Source: GW2011-AR5 sp041645025 (GTDB taxonomy: Archaea; Aenigmatarchaeota; Aenigmatarchaeia; GW2011-AR5). From it: DNA of 5,352 nt. Position 1 is the stretch's first letter. Each line of letters begins with the position of its first letter. The DNA is taken from NCBI GenBank assembly GCA_041645025.1, contig JBAZQV010000054.1, positions 1-5,352 of the forward strand, written 5' to 3'. This document shows positions 1 to 4,088 of the stretch, piece by piece. The position numbers were made by a program, and so were the translations under genes. Under the pieces are notes generated by a model. It was not told the DNA's origin, did not search any database, and saw only the letters and a list, made by a program, of their open reading frames with translations.

Positions 1-39
1 AAACACCACGCAAATCACGGAAAAATCACTATGGTAATG

Positions 40-49
40 TTTATATATT
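40..49 (+). promoter_or_regulatory. Candidate archaeal TATA box
   Basis: TTTATATATT matches the archaeal TATA-box consensus. A start site about 26 bases downstream (near 70) would place the two hairpin pairs and about 210 bases of leader before the surface-protein start at 282. The box is nearly symmetric and could also serve a divergent minus-strand gene leaving the window on the left. The upstream bases are not a strong BRE. This is motif evidence only. Confidence 0.35.
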
Positions 50-135
50 GGGAACAAAAATAGTAGTTATAGATGTTATATTTTGTTCCCAGTACGCGGA
101 CCAACTTTTTGTAATATATTGAATAAAGTTGGTCT
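46..135 (+). repeat. Paired-hairpin unit 1 (hairpins A and B)
   Basis: Hairpin A pairs 46-59 with 81-94 (14 bp including one G·U; core GGGAACAAAA with TTTTGTTCCC) around a 21-base AT-rich loop. Three bases later hairpin B pairs 98-108 with 125-135 (core GACCAACTTT with AAAGTTGGTC) around a 16-base loop. Stem B is closely related to the first hairpin of the unit at 3701-3798, with one compensatory change: G99-C134 here is A-T there (3709-3744). The two-adjacent-stems design, short spacer and AT-rich loops match four other units in this window. Stems and pairings are read directly; membership of one family is inferred. Strand is arbitrary, because hairpins form on either strand. Confidence 0.6.
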
Positions 136-165
136 ATTGTATTAGGCGCAAAAATAGGTTTAGTA

Positions 166-263
166 TTATAGCTCTACAAGGAAACAAACAATATATTACT
201 TCCTTGTGAGCTATATGTGAACCCAGTAAATCATGTCCGGAATCTTTACTGGGTTAACTATAA
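166..263 (+). repeat. Paired-hairpin unit 2 (hairpins C and D), 98 bases
   Basis: Hairpin C pairs TATAGCTC (167-174) with GAGCTATA (208-215) and ACAAGGAA (176-183) with TTCCTTGT (200-207), with T175 bulged: 16 bp around a 16-base loop. Hairpin D follows one base later and pairs AACCCAGTAAA (220-230) with TTTACTGGGTT (245-255) around a loop starting TCATGTC. The unit begins TTATAG and ends CTATAA. It ends 18 bases before the ATG of the surface-protein gene. Hairpin C is repeated with an identical stem at 2941-2988. Hairpin D is repeated at 2991-3029 with compensatory stem changes. It may act in the 5' leader of the downstream gene or be an inserted element. Confidence 0.7.
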
Positions 264-281
264 CACAGTGGAGTTAGTAGG

Positions 282-1694
282 ATGAAAATTTATACCTTCT
301 TGGCTGTCATTATTTTGCTTAGCGTACCTGCTTTTGCCTTTAGCGTAACCGTGCCTGAGGAGACGCTGGTTGTTCCTATTGGAACTTCCAAAGAAGTCAA
401 CATTAGCATATACAGCACAAAGAGCGATGATGTTTCTTTCAGCATCCTCGACTCAAAGCCTTGGATAACCCAGAGTACGGAATTGATGCATATAGAAGGC
501 GGCAGCACAAAAACCCTCAGCATATATCTGACACCTTTCCTCGACACAGCCACAGGCGTGTACAAAATAGGTCTCCTGACAGAATCCACCAAAACCGGAG
601 AGCAGCAGAGCAAGTTCATGTTCGTAAGAGTTGAAAAAATAAACAGTGTCGAGATTGACAATCCGAAGATCAGCGGAAATTTCATACCCACCGGCTATGC
701 CAACATAAATGTTGTAATCAAAAACTACAAGGCAACGACCGTTAGAAACCTGAAGGTATCGGCATCCATAAGTTCTCCTTCCACGAAGCTCATAGAGTTT
801 GACCAGAACATAGATAGTCTGGACTCCGGCGAAATGAAGAACATAACGTACAACTTCACAATACCAAAAATGGCAAAGTCCGGTCTCTATACGTTCACGG
901 TGAAAATCGACAGCGGAGACGAAATACGGGAGAAGGTAAGTACGTTCAAGGTTTCGGACAATTCAAAGTTTATGCAGACTTCCAGCCAGCAACCACTGAT
1001 GCTGGGATTCAGCAGAACAATCACAGTAACAAACATAGGTAATTTCGCTAATGACACCACAATAAAGGCTATCCTGTCGCCATTTGAGGCTGCATTCTAT
1101 TCTGGTGAAAAACCACTCTCCATAACCAACAGCGAGTTTACATGGTTGCTTGGCGATGTTAACCCTGGCGAAACCAGAACCCTATATTATAGGGTTGATT
1201 ACACACCACTCTTCCTGTTCATCATTGTCATAGGATTTGCGGTCTGGATATTCCTCTACAAGGTAAGAATCATCCGCATAAAGAAATTCATACTTGAAAA
1301 AAAATTCATAGAGGAAGGCGAGGAATTCACCGTAGGCATCGAGATAGCGAACTCAACTGGCAGAAAAATTGAGAACGTGACTTTAAAGGATTTCGTGCCT
1401 TCGGTCTTCAACATAAAGGAAGGAGAGGGGCTTAAGCCCGTAAAGAAGAAGACCGCTGCAGGCACCGAGATTACATGGAAGCTGAAGGATGTCCACAAGA
1501 ACGAGGTAAGGATACTTTCCTACAAAATCCTGCCGGTCTTTGGCGTCCATGGCACCATAAGGCTTCCACAAGCTGCAGTTTCGTTCATGGGCAGGAAAAA
1601 AGAGGTGGAAATAAAATCCGCCTTTGCAAATATCGGCGTTGAAACGGAAAATTACGGAGAAAGCCACAAGTTTTCAAGGAAAAGGAAAGAATAA
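282..1694 (+). CDS. Secreted, membrane-anchored Ig-like/DUF11-like surface protein
   Basis: The 470-residue product is likely exported and anchored in the cytoplasmic membrane. Residues 1-19 form a Sec-type signal peptide (MK, hydrophobic core, Ala-Phe-Ala cleavage site before F20). Residues 20-305 are beta-rich with alternating hydrophobic residues and recurring 'SGE'/'PGETRTL' turns typical of NEW3/CARDB-like Ig folds, and carry N-x-S/T sequons at N40, N187, N191 and N257. Residues 308-326 are a transmembrane helix followed by a basic stretch (KVRIIRIKK). Residues 345-452 resemble a DUF11-type repeat. By the positive-inside rule that C-terminal domain would be cytoplasmic, which is unusual for this fold. 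The start is supported by GTGGAG about 10 bases upstream and by the signal peptide. A TAA stop and T-runs follow. The family assignment is from pattern recognition; adhesion, S-layer or secretion-related roles are guesses. Confidence 0.85.
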   Translation: MKIYTFLAVIILLSVPAFAFSVTVPEETLVVPIGTSKEVNISIYSTKSDDVSFSILDSKPWITQSTELMHIEGGSTKTLSIYLTPFLDTATGVYKIGLLTESTKTGEQQSKFMFVRVEKINSVEIDNPKISGNFIPTGYANINVVIKNYKATTVRNLKVSASISSPSTKLIEFDQNIDSLDSGEMKNITYNFTIPKMAKSGLYTFTVKIDSGDEIREKVSTFKVSDNSKFMQTSSQQPLMLGFSRTITVTNIGNFANDTTIKAILSPFEAAFYSGEKPLSITNSEFTWLLGDVNPGETRTLYYRVDYTPLFLFIIVIGFAVWIFLYKVRIIRIKKFILEKKFIEEGEEFTVGIEIANSTGRKIENVTLKDFVPSVFNIKEGEGLKPVKKKTAAGTEITWKLKDVHKNEVRILSYKILPVFGVHGTIRLPQAAVSFMGRKKEVEIKSAFANIGVETENYGESHKFSRKRKE

Positions 1695-1718
1695 AACGCA
1701 AAGGCGGTAAATCGCGTA

Positions 1719-1778
1719 TTTTTTCCTCAAAAATTTTCATAAAAAAACTTTTCCACACAGTCTTTTTACCCGATTTTT
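1719..1778 (+). terminator. T-rich archaeal-type terminator region
   Basis: Downstream of the surface-protein stop are four T-runs: six Ts at 1719-1724, four at 1749-1752, five at 1763-1767 and five at 1774-1778. Archaeal RNA polymerase terminates mainly on oligo-T in the non-template strand without needing a hairpin. These tracts lie just before the separate promoter of the next gene. Confidence 0.5.
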
Positions 1779-1782
1779 CGTA

Positions 1783-1798
1783 AAAAAATCTTTATTAG
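1783..1798 (+). promoter_or_regulatory. BRE/TATA promoter of the zinc-ribbon gene
   Basis: An A-rich BRE-like run (1782-1788) precedes CTTTATTAG (1790-1798). The box centre is about 26 bases before the ATG at 1820, the expected distance from TATA box to transcription start in archaea. This implies a leaderless mRNA and fixes the start codon. Confidence 0.6.
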
Positions 1799-1819
1799 CA
1801 AAGAAAATGAATCTTAATT

Positions 1820-1972
1820 ATGAAAATTTCTATTTCCAAATGTGTTGAGTGCAAAAAGAACAGGCTTGTTGACCGAGTTGGAGACAGGTGGATATGTTTT
1901 GCCTGCAAGCAGAAGATCGGAAAGGTCGCACTCACGAAAAGTATAACAGAATTCGTGAACCAGAACAATTAA
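1820..1972 (+). CDS. Small zinc-ribbon protein, 50 residues
   Basis: This short basic protein carries two CxxC knuckles, C8-V-E-C11 and C27-F-A-C30, separated by 15 residues including 'RLVDRVGDRWIC'. That spacing is typical of a single zinc ribbon. The flanks are Lys/Arg-rich, which would suit nucleic-acid binding or a role as a small subunit in RNA or DNA metabolism. No specific family is recognised. The start is supported by a TATA box 26 bases upstream and no Shine-Dalgarno, consistent with leaderless translation. An upstream ATG at 1807 is in another frame and stops quickly. It lies alone between the surface-protein gene and an oligo-T hairpin. The zinc ribbon is clear, the function unknown. 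Confidence 0.8.
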   Translation: MKISISKCVECKKNRLVDRVGDRWICFACKQKIGKVALTKSITEFVNQNN

Positions 1973-1974
1973 CC

Positions 1975-1995
1975 CTTTTTCTTGGGAAGAAAAAG
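1975..1995 (+). terminator. Perfect 9-bp hairpin after the zinc-ribbon gene
   Basis: CTTTTTCTT (1975-1983) pairs perfectly with AAGAAAAAG (1987-1995) around a GGG loop, three bases after the stop. The T-run in the left arm could itself terminate archaeal transcription. Role inferred from position. Confidence 0.5.
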
Positions 1996-2017
1996 CCCTA
2001 CTGGAAAAAGAACATAT

Positions 2018-2091
2018 CTCGAGAATGAAACATTGTTTCATTCTGAGACTTAGATTTAGCAGAACTAAATCTCAAGTTATAACTTTGTCTC
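2018..2091 (+). repeat. Adjacent short-loop hairpins with possible three-way junction
   Basis: The first hairpin pairs AGAATGAAAC (2022-2031) with GTTTCATTCT (2035-2044), extended by CTC/GAG across a one-base bulge. The second pairs CTTAGATTTAG (2049-2059) with CTAAATCT and AAG (2065-2076, C2073 bulged). Alternatively GAGAC (2045-2049) pairs with GTCTC (2087-2091), enclosing AGATTTAG/CTAAATCT and the palindrome AAGTTATAACTT (2074-2085) as a three-way junction. The stem-to-stem spacing of one base recalls the long-loop pairs elsewhere in the window, but the sequences are unrelated. It could be a terminator cluster, a leader structure for the gene at 2139, or a divergent member of the family. 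Confidence 0.5.
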
Positions 2092-2138
2092 ACTGGTTTT
2101 TGTGTCAATTTTAAGAAGGCTTTGGTTATATTGTTTTT

Positions 2139-2495
2139 ATGGATTTTCTATACCCTCTTAGAATTCTTGCAGGACGGCAGTTAACTAGAAGAGAAATTAG
2201 ATGGGCGCAGGAAGGTAAAGTATCAGTTCTGTCAGATGACGCTGTGGAAATATATCGTCAAAGAAATGGCAAACTCGAAAAAATTTATACAACTCATAAC
2301 GATGATCCTCTCTACATTTTTATTTCTAATCTTTTAGGATTATATCCACCTGAAAGAGAAACCCGAATATACACGACTGACGGGAGACTTACAGAAGTAC
2401 TAATAGAAAACCACAATGGCGTTCGAGAAAAAACCAATTACGACCCGCCTGGAAGATTTGTCGGCAAAGCCCCAGAAGAGAAAAAAGCTGCCTGA
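2139..2495 (+). CDS. Uncharacterised 118-residue soluble protein
   Basis: I do not recognise a family. The protein is charged and has no signal peptide or membrane helix. The N-terminal part (to about residue 45) contains 'RQLTRREIRWAQEG', likely helical and basic. The middle contains 'YIFISNLLGLYPPE', and the C-terminal half looks like beta strands with Gly/Asn turns ('TTDGRLTEVLIENHNG'). The tail is Lys/Ala-rich and disordered-looking. The ATG at 2139 is the first in frame. TTTTAAG at 2107-2113 is a weak TATA candidate about 29 bases upstream, consistent with a very short or absent leader. The gene follows a hairpin pair and ends in TGA ten bases before the stop of the convergent minus-strand gene. 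Coding potential is supported by an open frame clearly longer than those around it and by a protein-like composition. Confidence 0.65.
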   Translation: MDFLYPLRILAGRQLTRREIRWAQEGKVSVLSDDAVEIYRQRNGKLEKIYTTHNDDPLYIFISNLLGLYPPERETRIYTTDGRLTEVLIENHNGVREKTNYDPPGRFVGKAPEEKKAA

Positions 2496-2504
2496 TTCTT
2501 AATT

Positions 2505-2687
2505 CTACGGCAATGATGCACTTTCTTTGACTTCTTGTTTTTTGCCGTGGCGCACCTGAACAAAAATCTCAGCTGCAATAAGCAAAATGAATACATAGAC
2601 AAAAACTATGTTCTGCAGCTTCATGTAAGCAGCGAGCATGAAAAGCGCCACTAGTATTACCACAGCATCTACGAGCTCGAATTTCAT
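2505..2687 (-). CDS. Small two-helix membrane protein, 60 residues
   Basis: The product starts MKFELVDAVV and has two predicted membrane segments at about residues 8-22 (VVILVALFMLAAYMK region) and 27-44 (NIVFVYVFILLIAAEIFV), joined by a short loop with one Lys. It ends in a charged tail ('RHGKKQEVKES'). By the positive-inside rule the charged C-terminus would be cytoplasmic. No family is recognised. An in-frame extension to 2813 exists but would translate the structured element, so the ATG at 2687 is preferred. GTGAT at 2691-2695 is a weak, rather close Shine-Dalgarno. The stop is TAG, with TAA two codons later. The ATG lies only eight bases from the closing stem of the 2696-2945 element. 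If transcribed together, the element would form the gene's 5' leader. Confidence 0.6.
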   Translation of the reverse strand: MKFELVDAVVILVALFMLAAYMKLQNIVFVYVFILLIAAEIFVQVRHGKKQEVKESASLP

Positions 2688-2695
2688 TTTTATCA

Positions 2696-2945
2696 CTATA
2701 AGTCCCCTGAGCGAGATTTGAATTTGTGTGCGTGCAACAGCTGAAAGACGTTCTTCGAATGTCGCTTTATCCTGCAGCGCGCATCTCACAACCTCACGGT
2801 TTCTACAGAACACATACTGGTGTCAAATACAAAGACATTCTTCGAATGTCGTTTTCTTGTATTATGCTACAGCCGTGCGCTCTTTAACGAACCTTCCGTT
2901 ACTAAGCATGGAAAGGTTACCGTTGAGCTATCAGGGGATTTATAG
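2696..2945. ncRNA. 250-base inverted-repeat element: structured RNA or MITE
   Basis: A 15-bp inverted repeat closes this stretch: 2696-2710 (CTATAAGTCCCCTGA) pairs with 2931-2945 (TCAGGGGATTTATAG), with one G·U and no mismatch, 220 bases apart. Inside are three arms. Arm 1 is a long interrupted hairpin at about 2728-2784: GCGTGC (2730-2735) with GCGCGC (2777-2782), then CAG/CTG, AAA/TTT and a 7-bp tip. Arm 2 pairs CACGGTT (2795-2801) with AGCCGTG (2871-2877) and encloses a small stem and the hairpin 2826-2863. Arm 3 pairs 2886-2897 with 2910-2924. This is the layout of a folded RNA, but also of a small non-autonomous element with terminal inverted repeats. I could not match it to SRP RNA, RNase P RNA or a tRNA. 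No convincing gene is seen in it. Confidence 0.5.
2744..2855. repeat. Two near-identical UUC-capped hairpins inside the element
   Basis: AAAGACGTTCTTCGAATGTC (2744-2763) and AAAGACATTCTTCGAATGTC (2831-2850) are 87 bases apart. Each forms a 7-bp stem (GACRTTC with GAATGTC) capped by TTC, with adjacent AAA/TTT pairs. The one base difference in the shared block turns a G·U pair into A-U, so the fold is kept. Outside the block the supporting stems differ: CAG/CTG in the first, AATACAA/TTGTATT (2826-2832 with 2857-2863) in the second. They may be duplicated protein-binding tips. In both, an ACA trinucleotide follows a few bases 3' of the stem (2788-2790 and 2869-2871). Confidence 0.6.
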
Positions 2946-3039
2946 CTCTACAAGGAAACAATCAGTATATAATTCCTTGTGAGCTATATATGAACCAAAT
3001 AAATCATGTCTGTTTATTTATTTGGTTCACAATATTAAC
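2940..3039 (+). repeat. Paired-hairpin unit 3 (hairpins E and F)
   Basis: Hairpin E (2941-2988) has the same 16-bp stem as hairpin C at 167-215, including the bulged T (2949), but a different loop. Hairpin F pairs 2991-3003 with 3017-3029 (13 bp) around a loop starting TCATGTC, as in hairpin D. Two base pairs differ from D by double compensatory changes, and a mismatch in D is a G-C pair here. The unit starts TTATAG but ends ATATTAAC rather than CTATAACA. It abuts the 250-base element and overlaps its right inverted repeat by six bases. It lies between two minus-strand genes. Confidence 0.7.
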
Positions 3040-3071
3040 TAAACAAGTTTGCTAATATTTAAAACTTAAAT

Positions 3072-3173
3072 TTATCTTTTGAAATTCAGAAGAATCCAAA
3101 ATAACAGAATCACTAAAATGACTCCTGCGGCAAGGATCATTTCGCGCACCATGCCCCTCTTTTTTTCTGGCAT
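3072..3173 (-). CDS. Single-helix membrane microprotein, 33 residues
   Basis: The product starts MPEKKRGMVREM, followed by an uninterrupted hydrophobic run (about residues 12-29, rich in Ile, Leu and Val) and a basic tail (NFKR), with a TAA stop. This is the layout of a small tail- or signal-anchored membrane protein with a basic cytoplasmic N-terminus. No family is recognised; it lacks recognisable Sec61-beta features. A TATA-like box on the minus strand (3196-3203) lies about 26 bases before the ATG, consistent with leaderless expression. The gene follows the 65-residue zinc-ribbon gene after 37 bases on the same strand. Its short length makes chance possible, but the combination of promoter, ATG, helix and basic flanks is convincing. 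Confidence 0.5.
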   Translation of the reverse strand: MPEKKRGMVREMILAAGVILVILLFWILLNFKR

Positions 3174-3195
3174 TAGAATATAGTGGTTTGGGATG

Positions 3196-3203
3196 GTAAA
3201 AAG
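3196..3203 (-). promoter_or_regulatory. TATA-like box for the 33-residue membrane protein
   Basis: On the minus strand CTTTTTAC is centred 26-27 bases before the ATG at 3173, with an A-rich stretch upstream of it. The spacing fits a leaderless transcript. The box is an imperfect match to the consensus. Confidence 0.4.
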
Positions 3204-3210
3204 ATGTGTT

Positions 3211-3408
3211 TTATACCTGTTTTGTTGATGTGGAAGAACAAACAGGACATCTTAGAGAACTATAAAGCCATGTATAGCTGCAGGATTCGCACATGTATTT
3301 TTTTGCCGGTTTCTTTGGATACTTCAGTTGCCTTTTGCTTGCTTCCTCGAGAAGCTCTATGTCTTCGTGGGTAAGCCAGCCGCGAACCCTTGAAAGTTTT
3401 GTCTTCAT
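3211..3408 (-). CDS. Zinc-ribbon protein, 65 residues
   Basis: The C-terminal third carries C-E-S-C and C-P-V-C knuckles separated by 11 residues ('MCESCSYTWLYSSLRCPVC' region), a rubredoxin-like zinc ribbon. The N-terminal half ('LTHEDIELLEEASKRQ') is a likely amphipathic helix rich in Glu, Lys and Arg. Zinc binding is clear from the motif; partner and function are unknown, and the layout would suit a nucleic-acid-associated or adaptor protein. The ATG at 3408 is preferred over a GTG at 3417, because GGTG (3417-3420 on the minus strand) is a Shine-Dalgarno match eight bases before it. The paired hairpins at 3432-3531 lie immediately upstream and could be in its leader. The 33-residue membrane protein is next downstream. 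Confidence 0.75.
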   Translation of the reverse strand: MKTKLSRVRGWLTHEDIELLEEASKRQLKYPKKPAKKYMCESCSYTWLYSSLRCPVCSSTSTKQV

Positions 3409-3431
3409 TATAACCACACCAATATATCAGG

Positions 3432-3531
3432 CAAAGCATTGCTTTGTGAAAAACCACTGCAGTAATGCAGTGGTTTTTACACCTAACATACCACAAATAA
3501 AATCATCCTAATAATAGGTGGTATGTTCAGG
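3432..3531. repeat. Paired-hairpin unit 4 (hairpins I and J) with a small companion hairpin
   Basis: A short hairpin CAAAGC/GCTTTG (3432-3446) precedes hairpin I, a perfect 13-bp stem (3449-3461 with 3466-3478) capped by the GNRA-type loop GTAA. Hairpin J pairs AACATACCAC (3485-3494) with GTGGTATGTT (3518-3527), extended by CCT/AGG around a bulged C, with a 23-base loop. The loop of J contains AATAAAATCATCC, recalling AATAAATCATGTC in hairpin F, so J looks like a diverged second hairpin of the family. The short loop of I is unlike the other first hairpins. The unit lies between the zinc-ribbon gene (minus) and the open frame at 3608 (plus), in what may be a shared divergent regulatory region. 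Confidence 0.55.
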
Positions 3532-3569
3532 TACCCAAGACTCTTACATCTTGTAACCTCTACTTAGTA

Positions 3570-3585
3570 ACAAAAGCTTATAAAG
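3570..3585 (+). promoter_or_regulatory. BRE/TATA promoter of the 3608 reading frame
   Basis: ACAAAAG (BRE-like) followed by CTTATAAAG is centred 27 bases before the ATG at 3608. It is one of the best matches in the window to an archaeal core promoter with leaderless start. It supports real transcription of the short frame that follows. Confidence 0.6.
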
Positions 3586-3607
3586 GTTCTGTGCATGATG
3601 GTATACT

Positions 3608-3706
3608 ATGAAGGGTGCGTATTTGCTGGCTAAAAAAACGCTAAAAGACGGCGCTACCGTGAGACTAATAGAACACAGGGCTATATGCCACGCTACCAGA
3701 TTATAG
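3608..3706 (+). pseudogene. Short frame ending in TAG, possibly the 5' part of an interrupted gene
   Basis: The 32-residue frame starts MKGAYLLAKKTLKDGATV and continues RLIEHRAICHATRL to a TAG at 3704-3706. It follows a strong leaderless promoter. The same frame stays open through the hairpin unit that follows and joins, in frame, the 59-residue frame at 3800-3979. Without the TAG there would be one protein of about 123 residues. Three readings are possible: a gene broken by insertion of the hairpin unit, a genuine short protein with a regulatory hairpin after it, or readthrough. The family is not recognised. Confidence 0.4.
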
Positions 3707-3798
3707 TTAACCAACTTAATATTCAGATATTATAAAAGTTGGTTAGCATATAGCAGACCAAATTATAATATCCTGTTTATTTGTTTGGTCAGCTATAA
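3701..3798 (+). repeat. Paired-hairpin unit 5 (hairpins G and H), 98 bases
   Basis: Hairpin G pairs 3706-3717 with 3736-3747 (core AACCAACTT with AAGTTGGTT, 18-base loop). Two bases on, hairpin H pairs TATAGC (3749-3754) with GCTATA (3792-3797) and GACCAAA (3756-3762) with TTTGGTC (3784-3790) across an A·A mismatch, with a 21-base loop. The unit begins TTATAG and ends CTATAA at exactly the same 98-base spacing as the unit at 166-263, and both are followed by CA. Stem G matches stem B (99-134). The right half of H (CTGTTTATTT, then TTTGG) matches hairpin F. It ends one base before an ATG. Confidence 0.7.
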
Positions 3799-3799
3799 C

Positions 3800-3979
3800 A
3801 TGGTCCAGGGGTTTTTGACACATCAATTTCCGACAACGGAAAGACTGAGCAAAAGGCAGGTCAGAGAACTGTATAATTCTATTAATTCCAGCGCTGACTT
3901 CGAGCATGTTCTTGAATCATATGGCAGGGACATGTTTTTCGAATGCGCAAATCCTGTATTTCGACACGATAAAAAGTAA
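3800..3979 (+). CDS. Small uncharacterised protein or 3' part of an interrupted gene, 59 residues
   Basis: The product starts MVQGFLTHQF and contains a likely helical, charged stretch ('LSKRQVRELYNSI', 'DFEHVLESYGRDM'). It ends 'FRHDKK' at TAA. No family is recognised and there is no membrane helix. The ATG lies one base after hairpin H. The only candidate TATA (TTATAATA, 3763-3770) is in the loop of that hairpin and would start transcription just before the ATG. The frame is in phase with 3608-3706 upstream, so this may be the tail of a single gene split by the hairpin unit. It is less likely to be an independent gene. Confidence 0.4.
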   Translation: MVQGFLTHQFPTTERLSKRQVRELYNSINSSADFEHVLESYGRDMFFECANPVFRHDKK

Positions 3980-4050
3980 AACAGTGGAAAACAGCAAAAT
4001 CGTGCTTTGTTCAATTATAGGGACTTGCGATGTCTTGTTAATTATCGGGA

Positions 4051-4058
4051 TTTATATC
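4051..4058 (+). promoter_or_regulatory. TATA box of the two-gene operon
   Basis: TTTATATC is a near-consensus archaeal TATA box. It is centred about 34 bases before the ATG at 4089, so the leader would be about eight bases. It argues against earlier in-frame starts such as 3906, which would place the promoter inside the gene. Confidence 0.5.
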
Positions 4059-4088
4059 TTAAGAATTTATGCAGTTACTTATTGTCTT

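Noticed and set aside
290..1667. Minus-strand open frames opposite the surface-protein gene
   Set aside because: They are antisense shadows of a clear 470-codon gene, without start signals and with low-complexity Ser/Phe-rich translations.
2507..2548. Inverted repeat ACGGCAA/TTGCCGT at the end of the 60-residue gene
   Set aside because: It is a seven-base stem with a 28-base loop, mostly inside coding sequence. It is short enough to be chance, and no T-run supports a terminator.
2688..2813. N-terminal extension of the 60-residue membrane protein to 102 residues
   Set aside because: The extra 42 codons run through half of the structured element and give a non-membrane, atypical sequence. The ATG at 2687 starts immediately before the first helix.
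2696..2945. SRP RNA, RNase P RNA or tRNA
   Set aside because: There is no SRP domain IV loop sequence, no RNase P conserved core such as the GGAA-containing P4 strand, and no paired T-arm with a GTTCRANNC-like loop.
3183..3511. Plus-strand and alternate-frame ORFs around the 65-residue zinc-ribbon gene
   Set aside because: They are opposite or out-of-phase readings of a gene with two good CxxC knuckles and a Shine-Dalgarno motif.
46..3798. CRISPR array
   Set aside because: The recurring hairpins are few, are spaced irregularly over kilobases, and vary in sequence. There are no regularly spaced identical direct repeats.
166..3798. Integron attC sites with gene cassettes
   Set aside because: Folded-strand hairpins beside small ORFs suggested it. 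However, I see no convincing GTTRRRY/RYYYAAC core sites, no integrase, and the neighbouring genes lie in both orientations. Kept only as a remote alternative.
3906..4088. Longer 127-residue version of the CxxC protein
   Set aside because: It would overlap the 3800-3979 frame and contain a near-consensus TATA box. The extension looks like non-coding AT-rich translation.
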